This document shows, piece after piece, positions 1-5,537 of a stretch of 7,817 nt of DNA. The notes below the pieces were generated by a model. The model searched no databases. It was not told where the DNA came from and saw only the letters and a program-made list of their open reading frames with translations. A program made the position numbers and the translations under genes. Source of the stretch: Bacteroidales bacterium (GTDB taxonomy: Bacteria; Bacteroidota; Bacteroidia; Bacteroidales; Muribaculaceae); assembly GCA_019420545.1 (NCBI GenBank), contig JAHZGZ010000042.1, positions 9,363 through 17,179 on the forward strand, written 5' to 3'. How positions within the stretch are numbered: the first letter of the stretch is position 1; the number at the start of each line of letters is the position of its first letter.

Positions 1-198
1 AACAAGTATCAGATCCAGGATATGGTCGAGAAGCTCTACGGCGTACATGTTGTCAAGGTAAACACCATGATTGTCCGTGGAAAGAACCGCTCTCGTTACA
101 CCCGCACCGGTATCATCAAGGGCGCTACCTCGGACTTCAAGAAGGCCATCATCACTATCGCTGATGGCGAGACTATTGATTACTACAGCAATCTCTAA
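1..198 (+). CDS. rplW: 50S ribosomal protein L23 (uL23), C-terminal part
   Basis: Frame 1 is open from the first base to a TAA at 196-198 and encodes the last 65 residues of a protein of roughly 96. L23 binds 23S rRNA beside the peptide exit tunnel and is the docking site for trigger factor and the signal recognition particle. The visible part carries the family's C-terminal features: VEKLYGVHVVKVNTM, then the basic loop VRGKNRSRYTRTG, then the strand pair FKKAIITIADGETIDYY. The identification also rests on position, because L23 directly precedes L2 in S10 operons. The stop lies 3 bases before rplB, so the two are surely cotranscribed and probably translationally coupled. The start and the tunnel-facing N-terminal half are outside the window. 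Confidence 0.93.
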   Translation, partial: NKYQIQDMVEKLYGVHVVKVNTMIVRGKNRSRYTRTGIIKGATSDFKKAIITIADGETIDYYSNL

Positions 199-201
199 AA
201 A

Positions 202-1029
202 ATGGCAGTAAGAAAATTCAAGCCCACCACACCGGGGCAGAGACACAAGGTTATTGGCGTATTCAAGGGTGTAATCACTGCCACTACGCCAGAAAAATCT
301 CTTACAGTCGGTAAGAAATCGACCGGCGGCCGCAACGCCGAAGGTCACCTCACCAACCGCTATATGGGCGGTGGCCACAAACGCAAATACCGCGTAATCG
401 ACTTCAAGAGAAACAAAGACGGTGTTCCCGCAGTAGTAAAGTCGATCGAGTACGATCCCAACCGTTCGGCCCGTATCGCGCTTCTCTACTATGTCGACGG
501 AGCTAAAGCTTACATCATCGCCCCCAACGGCCTTGAGGTAGGTCAGACTGTTGTAAGCGGCGAAGATGTTGCCCCCGAAGTAGGCAACAGCCTCCCCCTC
601 AACAAGATCCCCGTCGGTACTCTCATCCACTGCATTGAGCTTCGTCCCGGCCAGGGTGCCTTCATGGCCCGTTCAGCCGGTACTTTCGCGCAGCTTATCT
701 CGCGTGAAGGCACATATGCTATTATCAAATTACCTTCTGGAGAAACCCGCAAGATCCTTGCCACATGCCGCGCTACCGTCGGTGTTGTCGGCAACAGCGA
801 GCATTCTCTCGAGCGTTCCGGAAAGGCCGGCCGTTCGCGCTGGCTCGGTCGCCGTCCCCGCAACCGCGGCGTAGTCATGAACCCTGTCGATCACCCCATG
901 GGCGGTGGCGAAGGTCGTGCATCCGGTGGCCATCCCCGTTCTCGCAAGGGTCTGTACTCAAAGGGTCTCAAGACTCGTGCACCGAAGAAGCACTCTTCGA
1001 AGTACATTATTGAAAGAAGAAAAAAGTAA
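202..1029 (+). CDS. rplB: 50S ribosomal protein L2 (uL2)
   Basis: A 275-residue protein, the usual length for bacterial L2 (about 273-277). L2 is a primary 23S rRNA binder needed for subunit association, tRNA binding and peptidyl-transferase activity. The N-terminus (KPTTPGQRHKV) and the central strings GGGHKRKYRVIDFKRNKDG (about 56-74) and EYDPNRSA (83-90) match the OB-fold and SH3-like domains. The C-terminal extension holds NPVDHPMGGGEGR (about 227-239). His231 there corresponds to E. coli His229 near the catalytic centre. E. coli has a second His two residues later (DHPH), and this protein has Met, which I recall as normal in Bacteroidales. The tail is very basic (IIERRKK). The ATG at 202 follows the rplW stop by 3 bases and gives the conserved MAVRK start. 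No Shine-Dalgarno sequence is visible. Confidence 0.99.
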   Translation: MAVRKFKPTTPGQRHKVIGVFKGVITATTPEKSLTVGKKSTGGRNAEGHLTNRYMGGGHKRKYRVIDFKRNKDGVPAVVKSIEYDPNRSARIALLYYVDGAKAYIIAPNGLEVGQTVVSGEDVAPEVGNSLPLNKIPVGTLIHCIELRPGQGAFMARSAGTFAQLISREGTYAIIKLPSGETRKILATCRATVGVVGNSEHSLERSGKAGRSRWLGRRPRNRGVVMNPVDHPMGGGEGRASGGHPRSRKGLYSKGLKTRAPKKHSSKYIIERRKK

Positions 1030-1048
1030 TCTGATTAATTAAGCAACT

Positions 1049-1318
1049 ATGAGTCGCTCACTGAAAAAAGGCCCTTTTATCAGCATTAAACTCGAAAAGA
1101 AGGTCGCAGCTATGGAGGAATCCGGCAAGAAGTCTGTTATCAAGACTTGGAGCCGCGCTTCGATGATAGCCCCCGAGTTTGTTGGCCACACTTTCGCAGT
1201 ACACAATGGCAACAAGTTTATTCCCGTCTATGTCACTGAGAACATGGTAGGACATAAGCTTGGCGAATTTGCCCCCACCCGCACATTCCGCGGCCACTCG
1301 GGCAACCGCAAGAAATAA
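1049..1318 (+). CDS. rpsS: 30S ribosomal protein S19 (uS19)
   Basis: An 89-residue protein of typical length (about 90). S19 sits in the head of the 30S subunit, forms a complex with S13 and lies near the A-site tRNA and the B1 intersubunit bridge. It shows the whole family pattern: MSRSLKKGPF at the start, IKTWSRASMIAPEFVGHT in the middle, and the signature HNGNKFIPVYVTENMVGHKL (about 52-71) followed by GEFAPTRTFRGH. The start is fixed by the conserved MSRSLKKGPF. It lies 19 bases after rplB in an A/T-rich gap (TGATTAATTAAGCAACT) without a Shine-Dalgarno element. A 52-base gap follows, the second longest in the window. Confidence 0.98.
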   Translation: MSRSLKKGPFISIKLEKKVAAMEESGKKSVIKTWSRASMIAPEFVGHTFAVHNGNKFIPVYVTENMVGHKLGEFAPTRTFRGHSGNRKK

Positions 1319-1370
1319 TACACGGGCCATTGATATAACAGTTTTTTGACAAAAAAAGAAATTCAATACA

Positions 1371-1787
1371 ATGGGTGTAAGAAAAAGACAATCCGCCGAA
1401 TTAAGGAAGGAAGCCCAGAAGAGCCAGGCTTTCGCCAAGCTCCTCAACATACCCTCGTCCCCCCGCAAGATGCGCCTCGTCGTAGACATGATTCGCGGCA
1501 AAGAGGTATTCCGTGCTCTGGGTCTCCTCGAATTCTCTAATAAAGAGGCTGCCGCCCGTCTGCGCAAGTGCCTCCTCAGCGCTATCTCCAACTGGGAGGC
1601 CAAAAACGAGCGTAAGGCCGAGAACGGCGAGCTCTATGTATCAACCGTTTTCGTAGGCCCCGCCCCGATGCTCAAGCGTCTGCGTCCCGCTCCCCAGGGC
1701 CGCGGCTACCGCATCCGCAAGCGTGCCAACCACGTTACCCTCTACGTAGACACTATCGACAACAAAACAACTAAAGAAGACAAATAA
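1371..1787 (+). CDS. rplV: 50S ribosomal protein L22 (uL22)
   Basis: A 138-residue protein, longer than E. coli L22 (110) through a short N-terminal extension and a hydrophilic C-terminal tail (IDNKTTKEDK), as in other Bacteroidota. L22 contacts all 23S rRNA domains, and its beta-hairpin lines the exit tunnel, where changes can give macrolide resistance. The conserved globular part includes SSPRKMRLVVDMIRGK (29-44). The hairpin runs about 98-122, with LKRLRPAPQGRGYRIRKR as its core. No deletion or duplication in the loop is apparent. The start gives MGVRKRQSAE, close to the MGARK start I recall for Bacteroides. The leader at 1319-1370 has a run of six T and a run of seven A separated by GAC, and no Shine-Dalgarno. 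The stop is 3 bases from rpsC. Confidence 0.97.
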   Translation: MGVRKRQSAELRKEAQKSQAFAKLLNIPSSPRKMRLVVDMIRGKEVFRALGLLEFSNKEAAARLRKCLLSAISNWEAKNERKAENGELYVSTVFVGPAPMLKRLRPAPQGRGYRIRKRANHVTLYVDTIDNKTTKEDK

Positions 1788-1790
1788 GAG

Positions 1791-2528
1791 ATGGGACAGA
1801 AAGTTAATCCGATTAGCAACCGCTTAGGCGTCATCCGCGGTTGGGACTCCAACTGGTATGGCGGCAAAAAGTATGGCGACAACCTGCTCGAGGATTCCAA
1901 GCTCCGCAAATACCTGGAGGTCCGTCTCGCCAAGTCAAGCGTTTCACGCATCGTTATCGAGCGTACCCTCAAGCTCATCACTATCACTATCTGCACATCG
2001 CGTCCCGGCCTCATCATCGGCAAGGGCGGTCAGGATGTCGACAAGCTCAAGAAAGAGCTCATGAAGATCACCGACAAGGACGTGCAGATCAACATTTATG
2101 AGGTTAAGCGCCCCGAACTCGATGCACAGATTGTTGCTGCCAACATCGCACGCCAGATCGAAGGCAAGATCGCCTATCGCCGTGCTGTGAAGATGGCAGT
2201 CGCTTCAACCATGCGCGCCGGTGCCGAGGGCATCAAGGTGCAGGTCAGCGGTCGTCTCAACGGCGCCGAAATGGCCCGCAGCGAGATGTTCAAGGAAGGC
2301 CGTACTCCCCTCCACACCCTCCGTGCCGACATCGACTACGCTCTCGTAGAGGCCCATACAAAGGTCGGCGTCGTTGGCGTGAAGGTATGGATCTGCCGTG
2401 GCGAAGTATATGGCAAGCGTGAGCTCGCTCCCTCGTTCACCAACAACGAGAAAGGCCCCCGCAACAACGGCGGCGAACGTCGCGAGCGTCGTGACCGCGG
2501 TTTCCGCAAGCCCAAAAACAATCGTTAA
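1791..2528 (+). CDS. rpsC: 30S ribosomal protein S3 (uS3)
   Basis: A 245-residue protein; E. coli S3 has 233. S3 binds the 30S head at the mRNA entry tunnel and contributes to ribosomal helicase activity. It starts with the family hallmark MGQKVNPISNRLG. A type II KH domain carries RPGLIIGKGGQDVDKL, with the GKGG loop at 77-80. Arg130, Arg131 and Lys134 in AYRRAVKMAV align with E. coli residues R131, R132 and K135, known to matter for mRNA unwinding. The C-terminal domain has VSGRLNGAEMARSE and RTPLHTLRADIDYA (171-184). From about 222 there is a low-complexity Arg/Asn/Gly-rich tail (GPRNNGGERRERRDRGFRK) that accounts for the extra length and is probably disordered and RNA-contacting. The gene starts 3 bases after rplV. 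Confidence 0.99.
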   Translation: MGQKVNPISNRLGVIRGWDSNWYGGKKYGDNLLEDSKLRKYLEVRLAKSSVSRIVIERTLKLITITICTSRPGLIIGKGGQDVDKLKKELMKITDKDVQINIYEVKRPELDAQIVAANIARQIEGKIAYRRAVKMAVASTMRAGAEGIKVQVSGRLNGAEMARSEMFKEGRTPLHTLRADIDYALVEAHTKVGVVGVKVWICRGEVYGKRELAPSFTNNEKGPRNNGGERRERRDRGFRKPKNNR

Positions 2529-2549
2529 AAAATCGCAAACTAATTCACA

Positions 2550-2981
2550 ATGTTACAGCCTAAGAAAACCAAGTTCCGCCGCTCCCAGAAGGGCCGCATG
2601 AAAGGCAATGCCCAGCGCGGCAACCAGCTCGCCTTCGGCTCTTTCGGCATCAAGACGCTTGAGTCGAAGTGGATCACCGGCCGACAGATCGAGGCAGCCC
2701 GTATCGCAGTTACCCGCTACATGCAGCGTCAGGGTCAGGTCTGGATCCGCATATTCCCCGACAAACCTATCACCAAGAAGCCTGCCGAAGTGCGAATGGG
2801 TAAAGGTAAAGGTAACCCCGAAGGATTCGTGGCGCCTGTGACTCCCGGACGTATTCTCATCGAGCTCGAAGGCGTTCCCTTCGATGTGGCCAAGGAAGCT
2901 CTCCGCCTCGCTGCTCAGAAGCTCCCCGTAACCACAAAGTTCATCGTTCGTCGTGACTACGACCCCACCCAAAACGTGTAA
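2550..2981 (+). CDS. rplP: 50S ribosomal protein L16 (uL16)
   Basis: A 143-residue protein (family about 136-144). L16 is a late-assembling 50S protein that organises the A-site finger region and helps position tRNA near the peptidyl-transferase centre. The start MLQPKKTKFRRSQKGR is the family N-terminus. FGSFGIKTLESKWITGRQIE (29-48) and PDKPITKKPAEVRMGKGKG (70-88) are its conserved blocks. Arg82 in RMGKGKGNPEG aligns with E. coli Arg81, which the oxygenase YcfD hydroxylates in some bacteria; whether this host modifies it cannot be told here. The gap from rpsC is 21 bases and lacks a Shine-Dalgarno. The rpmC start follows 6 bases after the stop. Confidence 0.98.
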   Translation: MLQPKKTKFRRSQKGRMKGNAQRGNQLAFGSFGIKTLESKWITGRQIEAARIAVTRYMQRQGQVWIRIFPDKPITKKPAEVRMGKGKGNPEGFVAPVTPGRILIELEGVPFDVAKEALRLAAQKLPVTTKFIVRRDYDPTQNV

Positions 2982-2987
2982 CCGATT

Positions 2988-3185
2988 ATGAAGAAAGAAG
3001 AAATAAAGGAGTTAAGCACCCAGGATCTCAAAGAGCGCCTGGAGCAGGCCCGCAAGGACTATCTTCAGCAGAAGATCAACCATGCGATTTCCCCCATCGA
3101 TAATCCCGCAAAGATTACACACGATCGTAAAATGATTGCACGCATGAAGACTGAGCTCCGTCAGCGTGAACTTAACAATAAATAA
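2988..3185 (+). CDS. rpmC: 50S ribosomal protein L29 (uL29)
   Basis: A 65-residue protein, typical for the family (about 60-70). L29 is a small two-helix protein next to L23 at the rim of the exit tunnel, close to trigger factor and SRP contact points. The sequence is almost entirely helical hairpin: MKKEEIKELSTQDLKERLEQ, a turn around HAISPIDNP (32-40), then ITHDRKMIARMKTELRQREL. The TQDLKERL and KITHDRKMIARMKT strings correspond to the family patterns 'eLreKl' and 'lr+vrk.IARikT'. It is identified by this and by its place between L16 and S17. The first ten codons are A-rich. The stop reads TAATC, a context shared with seven other genes here. Confidence 0.96.
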   Translation: MKKEEIKELSTQDLKERLEQARKDYLQQKINHAISPIDNPAKITHDRKMIARMKTELRQRELNNK

Positions 3186-3194
3186 TCCCCAGAT

Positions 3195-3455
3195 ATGGAA
3201 ATTACAAGAAATTTAAGAAAAGAGCGTATTGGGGTAGTTTCGTCAAACAAGGGAGACAAGACCATTACCGTGATGGTGAAGTGGAAGGAAAAACACCCCA
3301 TCTATGGAAAATTTGTCAACAAGACGAAAAAGTACCACGCACATGACGAGAATAACGAGTGCAGCGTTGGCGACACCGTACGTCTGATGGAGACCCGTCC
3401 CTTGAGCAAGACCAAGCGATGGAGATTAGTTGAAATTATTGAAAAAGTTAAATAA
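3195..3455 (+). CDS. rpsQ: 30S ribosomal protein S17 (uS17)
   Basis: An 86-residue OB-fold protein (E. coli 84). S17 is a primary 16S rRNA binder in the 30S body and stabilises the 5' domain during assembly. Recognisable elements are RKERIGVVSSNKGDKTITV (8-26), the loop KHPIYGKFVNKTKKYHAHDE (33-52) and the C-terminal strand block SVGDTVRLMETRPLSKTKRW (57-76). It is the last gene of the classical S10 operon, but rplN starts only 2 bases after its stop, so no operon boundary is visible. Both ends use A/T-rich codons (AGA, TTA, ATT, GAA), unlike the middle. The next start is therefore embedded in A/T-rich, probably unstructured RNA. Confidence 0.98.
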   Translation: MEITRNLRKERIGVVSSNKGDKTITVMVKWKEKHPIYGKFVNKTKKYHAHDENNECSVGDTVRLMETRPLSKTKRWRLVEIIEKVK

Positions 3456-3457
3456 TC

Positions 3458-3823
3458 ATGATACAGACCGAATCACGTCTTACAGTTGCCGACAACAGCG
3501 GTGCCAAGGAAGCGCTTTGCATCCACGTACTCGGCGGCACCGGACGCCGCTACGCTTCTGTAGGCGATATCATTGTAGTGACCGTTAAAAACGTTATCCC
3601 TTCGTCCGACGTAAAGAAAGGTACTGTGTCTAAGGCTGTCGTTGTACGCACAAAAAAGGAAATTCGCCGTCCCGACGGATCATACATCCGTTTTGACGAC
3701 AATGCCTGCGTGCTTCTCAACAACGCCGGTGAGCTCCGCGGTACCCGTATCTTCGGCCCCGTTGCCCGCGAACTCCGTGCCACAAACATGAAGATCGTGT
3801 CGCTCGCTCCTGAAGTACTTTAA
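3458..3823 (+). CDS. rplN: 50S ribosomal protein L14 (uL14)
   Basis: A 121-residue protein (E. coli 123). L14 is on the 50S interface, contacts L19 and 16S rRNA in bridge B8, and is the target of the silencing factor RsfS. The sequence begins MIQTESRLTVADNSGAKEAL, the family's N-terminus. It continues with GDIIVVTVKNVIPSSDVKKG (37-56) and the signature region AVVVRTKKEIRRPDGSYIRF (60-79). It ends FGPVARELRATNMKIVSLAPEVL, also typical. This is the first gene of the classical spc operon. The ATG lies 2 bases after the rpsQ stop in the string TAATCATG, leaving no room for a separate promoter in the gap, although one inside rpsQ cannot be excluded. Confidence 0.99.
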   Translation: MIQTESRLTVADNSGAKEALCIHVLGGTGRRYASVGDIIVVTVKNVIPSSDVKKGTVSKAVVVRTKKEIRRPDGSYIRFDDNACVLLNNAGELRGTRIFGPVARELRATNMKIVSLAPEVL

Positions 3824-3850
3824 CTAATCAGCTAACTGAAGTAAACCACA

Positions 3851-4171
3851 ATGAGCAAACAAAATATCAAAAAGGGCGATATCGTGTATGTCCTCGCTGG
3901 CGACGACCGCGGCAAGCAGGGACGTGTGCTTTCCGTTCAGGTAAGCAAGAACCGTGCCATCGTTGAAGGTCTCAACATGGTATCGAAGAGCACAAAGCCC
4001 ACCGCTAAATATCCCCAGGGCGGCATCATCAAGATTGAGGCTCCCATCCATATTTCAAACCTCGCCCTTCTCGATCCCAAGTCGGGCAAGCCCACCCGCA
4101 TCGGACGCGCCCGCAACGAGGAAGGAAAGTCGATCAGAATTTCTAAAAAATCAGGAGAGGAGATTAAATAA
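3851..4171 (+). CDS. rplX: 50S ribosomal protein L24 (uL24)
   Basis: A 106-residue protein (E. coli 104). L24 is one of the assembly-initiating 23S binders, and its loop sits at the exit-tunnel mouth. A KOW motif is clear at about 7-33 (KKGDIVYVLAGDDRGKQGRV). It is followed by VEGLNMVSKSTKP and the second conserved stretch GGIIKIEAPIHISNLALLDP (57-76), then KPTRIGRARNEEGKSIRISK. The gap from rplN is 27 bases and contains only a weak four-pair hairpin (3828-3839). The TAA shares its last A with the ATG of rplE, a one-base overlap that suggests translational coupling or re-initiation. The last codons also contain purine-rich AGGAGAGGAG just before the rplE start. Confidence 0.98.
   Translation: MSKQNIKKGDIVYVLAGDDRGKQGRVLSVQVSKNRAIVEGLNMVSKSTKPTAKYPQGGIIKIEAPIHISNLALLDPKSGKPTRIGRARNEEGKSIRISKKSGEEIK
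4157..4162 (+). promoter_or_regulatory. Shine-Dalgarno-like element before rplE
   Basis: GAGGAG, inside a longer AGGAGAGGAG string, lies in the last codons of rplX and ends 8 bases before the rplE ATG. The same bases encode Gly and Glu of the SGEEIK tail, so protein coding alone could explain them. It may help re-initiation at the overlapping stop and start. Function is inferred only from position. Confidence 0.35.
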
Positions 4172-4722
4172 TGGCCAACGCAACACTTCATAAAGATTAT
4201 AAGGAGCGCATTGTCCCCGCCCTTGAGAAAGAGTTCAAGTACACTACCGTCATGCAGGTGCCCCGTCTGGAGAAGATTGTAATCAATCAGGGTCTGGGCG
4301 AAGCAACTCAGGACAAGAAGATCATCGAGACTGCCATCAACGAGCTTACTGCCATCACAGGCCAGAAAGCTGTGGCAACCCTCTCGCGCAAGGACATCTC
4401 TAACTTCAAAGTGCGTAAGAAGAATCCTATCGGTGCTCGTGTGACTCTGCGTCGCGACAAGATGTACGAGTTCCTGGAGCGTCTGGTACGTGTGGCACTC
4501 CCCCGTATCCGCGACTTCAAGGGTATCGAGAGCAAGCTCGACGGCCGTGGCAACTACACCCTCGGCATCACCGAGCAGATCATCTTCCCCGAGATCAACA
4601 TCGACGCCATCTCCAAGCTTCAGGGTATGAATATTACCTTCGTTACATCGGCAAAGACCGACGAGGAAGGTTATGCTCTGCTCAAGGAGTTCGGACTCCC
4701 CTTCAAAAACGCTAAAAAATAA
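4171..4722 (+). CDS. rplE: 50S ribosomal protein L5 (uL5)
   Basis: A 183-residue protein (E. coli 179). L5 binds 5S rRNA with L18 and forms part of the central protuberance, touching the P-site tRNA and S13. Conserved blocks are VPRLEKIVINQGLGEATQDK (30-49), ITGQKAVATLSRKDISNFKV (62-81), GARVTLRRDKMYEFLERL (88-105) and GRGNYTLGITEQIIFPEI (125-142). The C-terminus is FGLPFKNAKK. The start overlaps the rplX stop by one base. GAGGAG at 4157-4162 ends 8 bases before the ATG, one of only two purine-rich Shine-Dalgarno-like elements noticed in the window. In E. coli, S8 represses the spc operon by binding mRNA at the start of this gene. The overlap leaves no comparable non-coding site here. Confidence 0.99.
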   Translation: MANATLHKDYKERIVPALEKEFKYTTVMQVPRLEKIVINQGLGEATQDKKIIETAINELTAITGQKAVATLSRKDISNFKVRKKNPIGARVTLRRDKMYEFLERLVRVALPRIRDFKGIESKLDGRGNYTLGITEQIIFPEINIDAISKLQGMNITFVTSAKTDEEGYALLKEFGLPFKNAKK

Positions 4723-4731
4723 TCCTCCGAT

Positions 4732-5031
4732 ATGGCAAAAGAATCAATGAAAGCACGCGAGGTTAAGCGTGCCAAGCTGGTAGCCAAGTATGCCCAGAAA
4801 CGCGCCGAACTCAAGAAGATTGTCAACACCGGCAATCCCGAGGACGCTTTCGAAGCAGCACAGAAGCTCCAGGCACTCCCCAAGAATGCCTCGTCAGTGC
4901 GCCTGCACAACCGTTGCAGCATCACAGGCCGTCCCAAAGGCTACATGCGCCAGTTCGGTATCTCCCGTATCCAGTTCCGCGAAATGGCTTCCGCAGGTCT
5001 CATCCCCGGAGTCAAGAAAGCAAGCTGGTAA
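4732..5031 (+). CDS. rpsN: 30S ribosomal protein S14 (uS14), zinc-free long form
   Basis: A 99-residue protein of the long, zinc-independent class (E. coli 101). The zinc-binding short form has two CxxC pairs, and here there is a single Cys (Cys62). S14 packs in the 30S head next to S3 and S10, near the A site. The N-terminal helix MAKESMKAREVKRAKLVAKY is basic. The conserved C-terminal core is RLHNRCSITGRPKGYMRQFG (57-76) followed by ISRIQFREMASAGLIPGVKK. Upstream ATG choice is not in doubt, since MAKES matches Bacteroidota homologues as remembered. The 9-base gap from rplE contains CCTCC, complementary to a Shine-Dalgarno, which makes SD-driven initiation here unlikely. The 87-base gap that follows is the longest in the window. 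Confidence 0.98.
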   Translation: MAKESMKAREVKRAKLVAKYAQKRAELKKIVNTGNPEDAFEAAQKLQALPKNASSVRLHNRCSITGRPKGYMRQFGISRIQFREMASAGLIPGVKKASW

Positions 5032-5069
5032 TCGGGAAAATCAACAGCCGAAACATTCCAGAATTAGTA

Positions 5070-5106
5070 TTAAATATTGTTCGGACTTACGTCCGGATCA
5101 ATTTAA
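5070..5106 (+). promoter_or_regulatory. rpsH: Candidate S8 leader hairpin
   Basis: TTCGGAC (5080-5086) pairs with GTCCGGA (5091-5097) around a TTAC loop, with one G-U pair. After a single bulged T (5098), ATTG (5076-5079) pairs with CAAT (5099-5102). After a two-base bulge (5074-5075), TTAA (5070-5073) pairs with TTAA (5103-5106). This gives 15 pairs with two asymmetric bulges, ending 12 bases before the ATG. The pairing is seen directly. Binding by S8, as known at a different site in E. coli, is only a hypothesis, and the classical S8 core sequence was not recognised. Confidence 0.4.
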
Positions 5107-5118
5107 AACAATTTACAA
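5099..5118 (+). repeat. Tandem 10-base repeat abutting the rpsH start
   Basis: CAATTTAAAA (5099-5108) is followed at once by CAATTTACAA (5109-5118), differing at one base, and the ATG begins at 5119. Both copies carry CAAT, so either could pair with ATTG at 5076-5079 in the upstream hairpin. A/T-rich leaders are usual in this group, so chance duplication is possible. Confidence 0.6.
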
Positions 5119-5517
5119 ATGACTGATCCAATAGCAGATTATTTAACAAGATTGAGGAACGCGATCAAGGCCCAGCACCGCGTGGTCGAGATCCCGGCCT
5201 CAAACTTGAAGAAGGAGATCACCAAGATTCTCTTCGAGCAGGGCTACATCCTCAACTACAAGTTTATCGAAGGTGAGAATCCTGCCGGCACCATCAAGAT
5301 TGCCCTCAAGTACGACCCCGTCAACAAGGTCAACGCTATCAAGAACCTCAAGCGTGTGTCACGCCCCGGTCTGCGCCAGTATACCGGCTACAAAGAAATG
5401 CCACGCGTATTAAACGGTCTCGGCATCGCAATCCTGTCAACCTCAAAAGGCGTCATGACCAACAAGAAGGCCAGCGAGGAGAAGGTAGGTGGCGAGGTGC
5501 TTTGCTATGTTTACTAA
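5119..5517 (+). CDS. rpsH: 30S ribosomal protein S8 (uS8)
   Basis: A 132-residue protein (E. coli 130). S8 is a primary binder of the 16S central domain (helix 21) and, in E. coli, the translational repressor of the spc operon. It begins MTDPIADYLTRLRNAIKAQH. The middle has LFEQGYILNY and KRVSRPGLRQYTGYKEMPRV (78-97). The C-terminal RNA-binding signature is GIAILSTSKGVMTNKKASEE (102-121), ending VGGEVLCYVY. All expected parts are present. It is the only gene here with a substantial leader (5032-5118). That leader holds a bulged hairpin and a 10-base tandem repeat running up to the ATG. The leader makes this start a plausible control point, though this is inference. Confidence 0.99.
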   Translation: MTDPIADYLTRLRNAIKAQHRVVEIPASNLKKEITKILFEQGYILNYKFIEGENPAGTIKIALKYDPVNKVNAIKNLKRVSRPGLRQYTGYKEMPRVLNGLGIAILSTSKGVMTNKKASEEKVGGEVLCYVY

Positions 5518-5523
5518 TCAGAT

Positions 5524-5529
5524 AGGAGG
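5524..5529 (+). promoter_or_regulatory. Perfect Shine-Dalgarno (AGGAGG) before rplF
   Basis: AGGAGG ends 8 bases before the rplF ATG, in the 20-base gap after rpsH. No other start here has a full consensus, and Bacteroidota genes generally lack one because their ribosomes keep the anti-SD sequence occluded. It may mark rplF for SD-dependent or specially regulated initiation. Confidence 0.6.
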
Positions 5530-5537
5530 AATTTACA

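Larger units (their letters stand above)
5032..5118 (+). other. rpsN-rpsH intergenic leader
   Basis: This 87-base gap is the longest non-coding stretch in the window; most others are 2 to 27 bases. It is A/T-rich in its second half. It contains a bulged stem-loop (5070-5106) overlapping a 10-base tandem repeat (5099-5118) that runs directly into the ATG of rpsH. No T-run follows the stem, so it does not look like an intrinsic terminator. I could not find a convincing Bacteroidota promoter (TTTG with TAnnTTTG). A role as an mRNA control site for S8 is the most attractive reading, unproven. Confidence 0.6.

Noticed and set aside
1342..1357. T6-GAC-A7 string in the rplV leader that could form a hairpin
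   Set aside because: Six A-T pairs around a three-base loop would be very unstable, and such homopolymers are common in A/T-rich leaders.
1346..1540. Short plus-strand frame overlapping the start of rplV
   Set aside because: Out of frame with rplV, Pro/Arg-rich shadow sequence, no homology recognised.
1058..1603. Open frame of 181 codons on the minus strand over rpsS and rplV
   Set aside because: Antisense shadow of two conserved genes; the composition is that of a reverse-complemented coding region and no family is recognisable.
2799..2816. Triple GGTAAA/GGTAAC repeat in rplP
   Set aside because: It encodes the universally conserved GKGKGN motif of L16; the repeat follows from the protein.
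3810..3843. CTGAAGTA twice and a TCAG/CTGA mini-hairpin around the rplN-rplX gap
   Set aside because: An 8-base repeat and a four-pair stem are within what chance gives in this length.
4686..4699. GGAGT-TCGG-ACTCC hairpin near the end of rplE
   Set aside because: Only five pairs, no T-run, and it encodes the conserved KEFGLPF end of L5.
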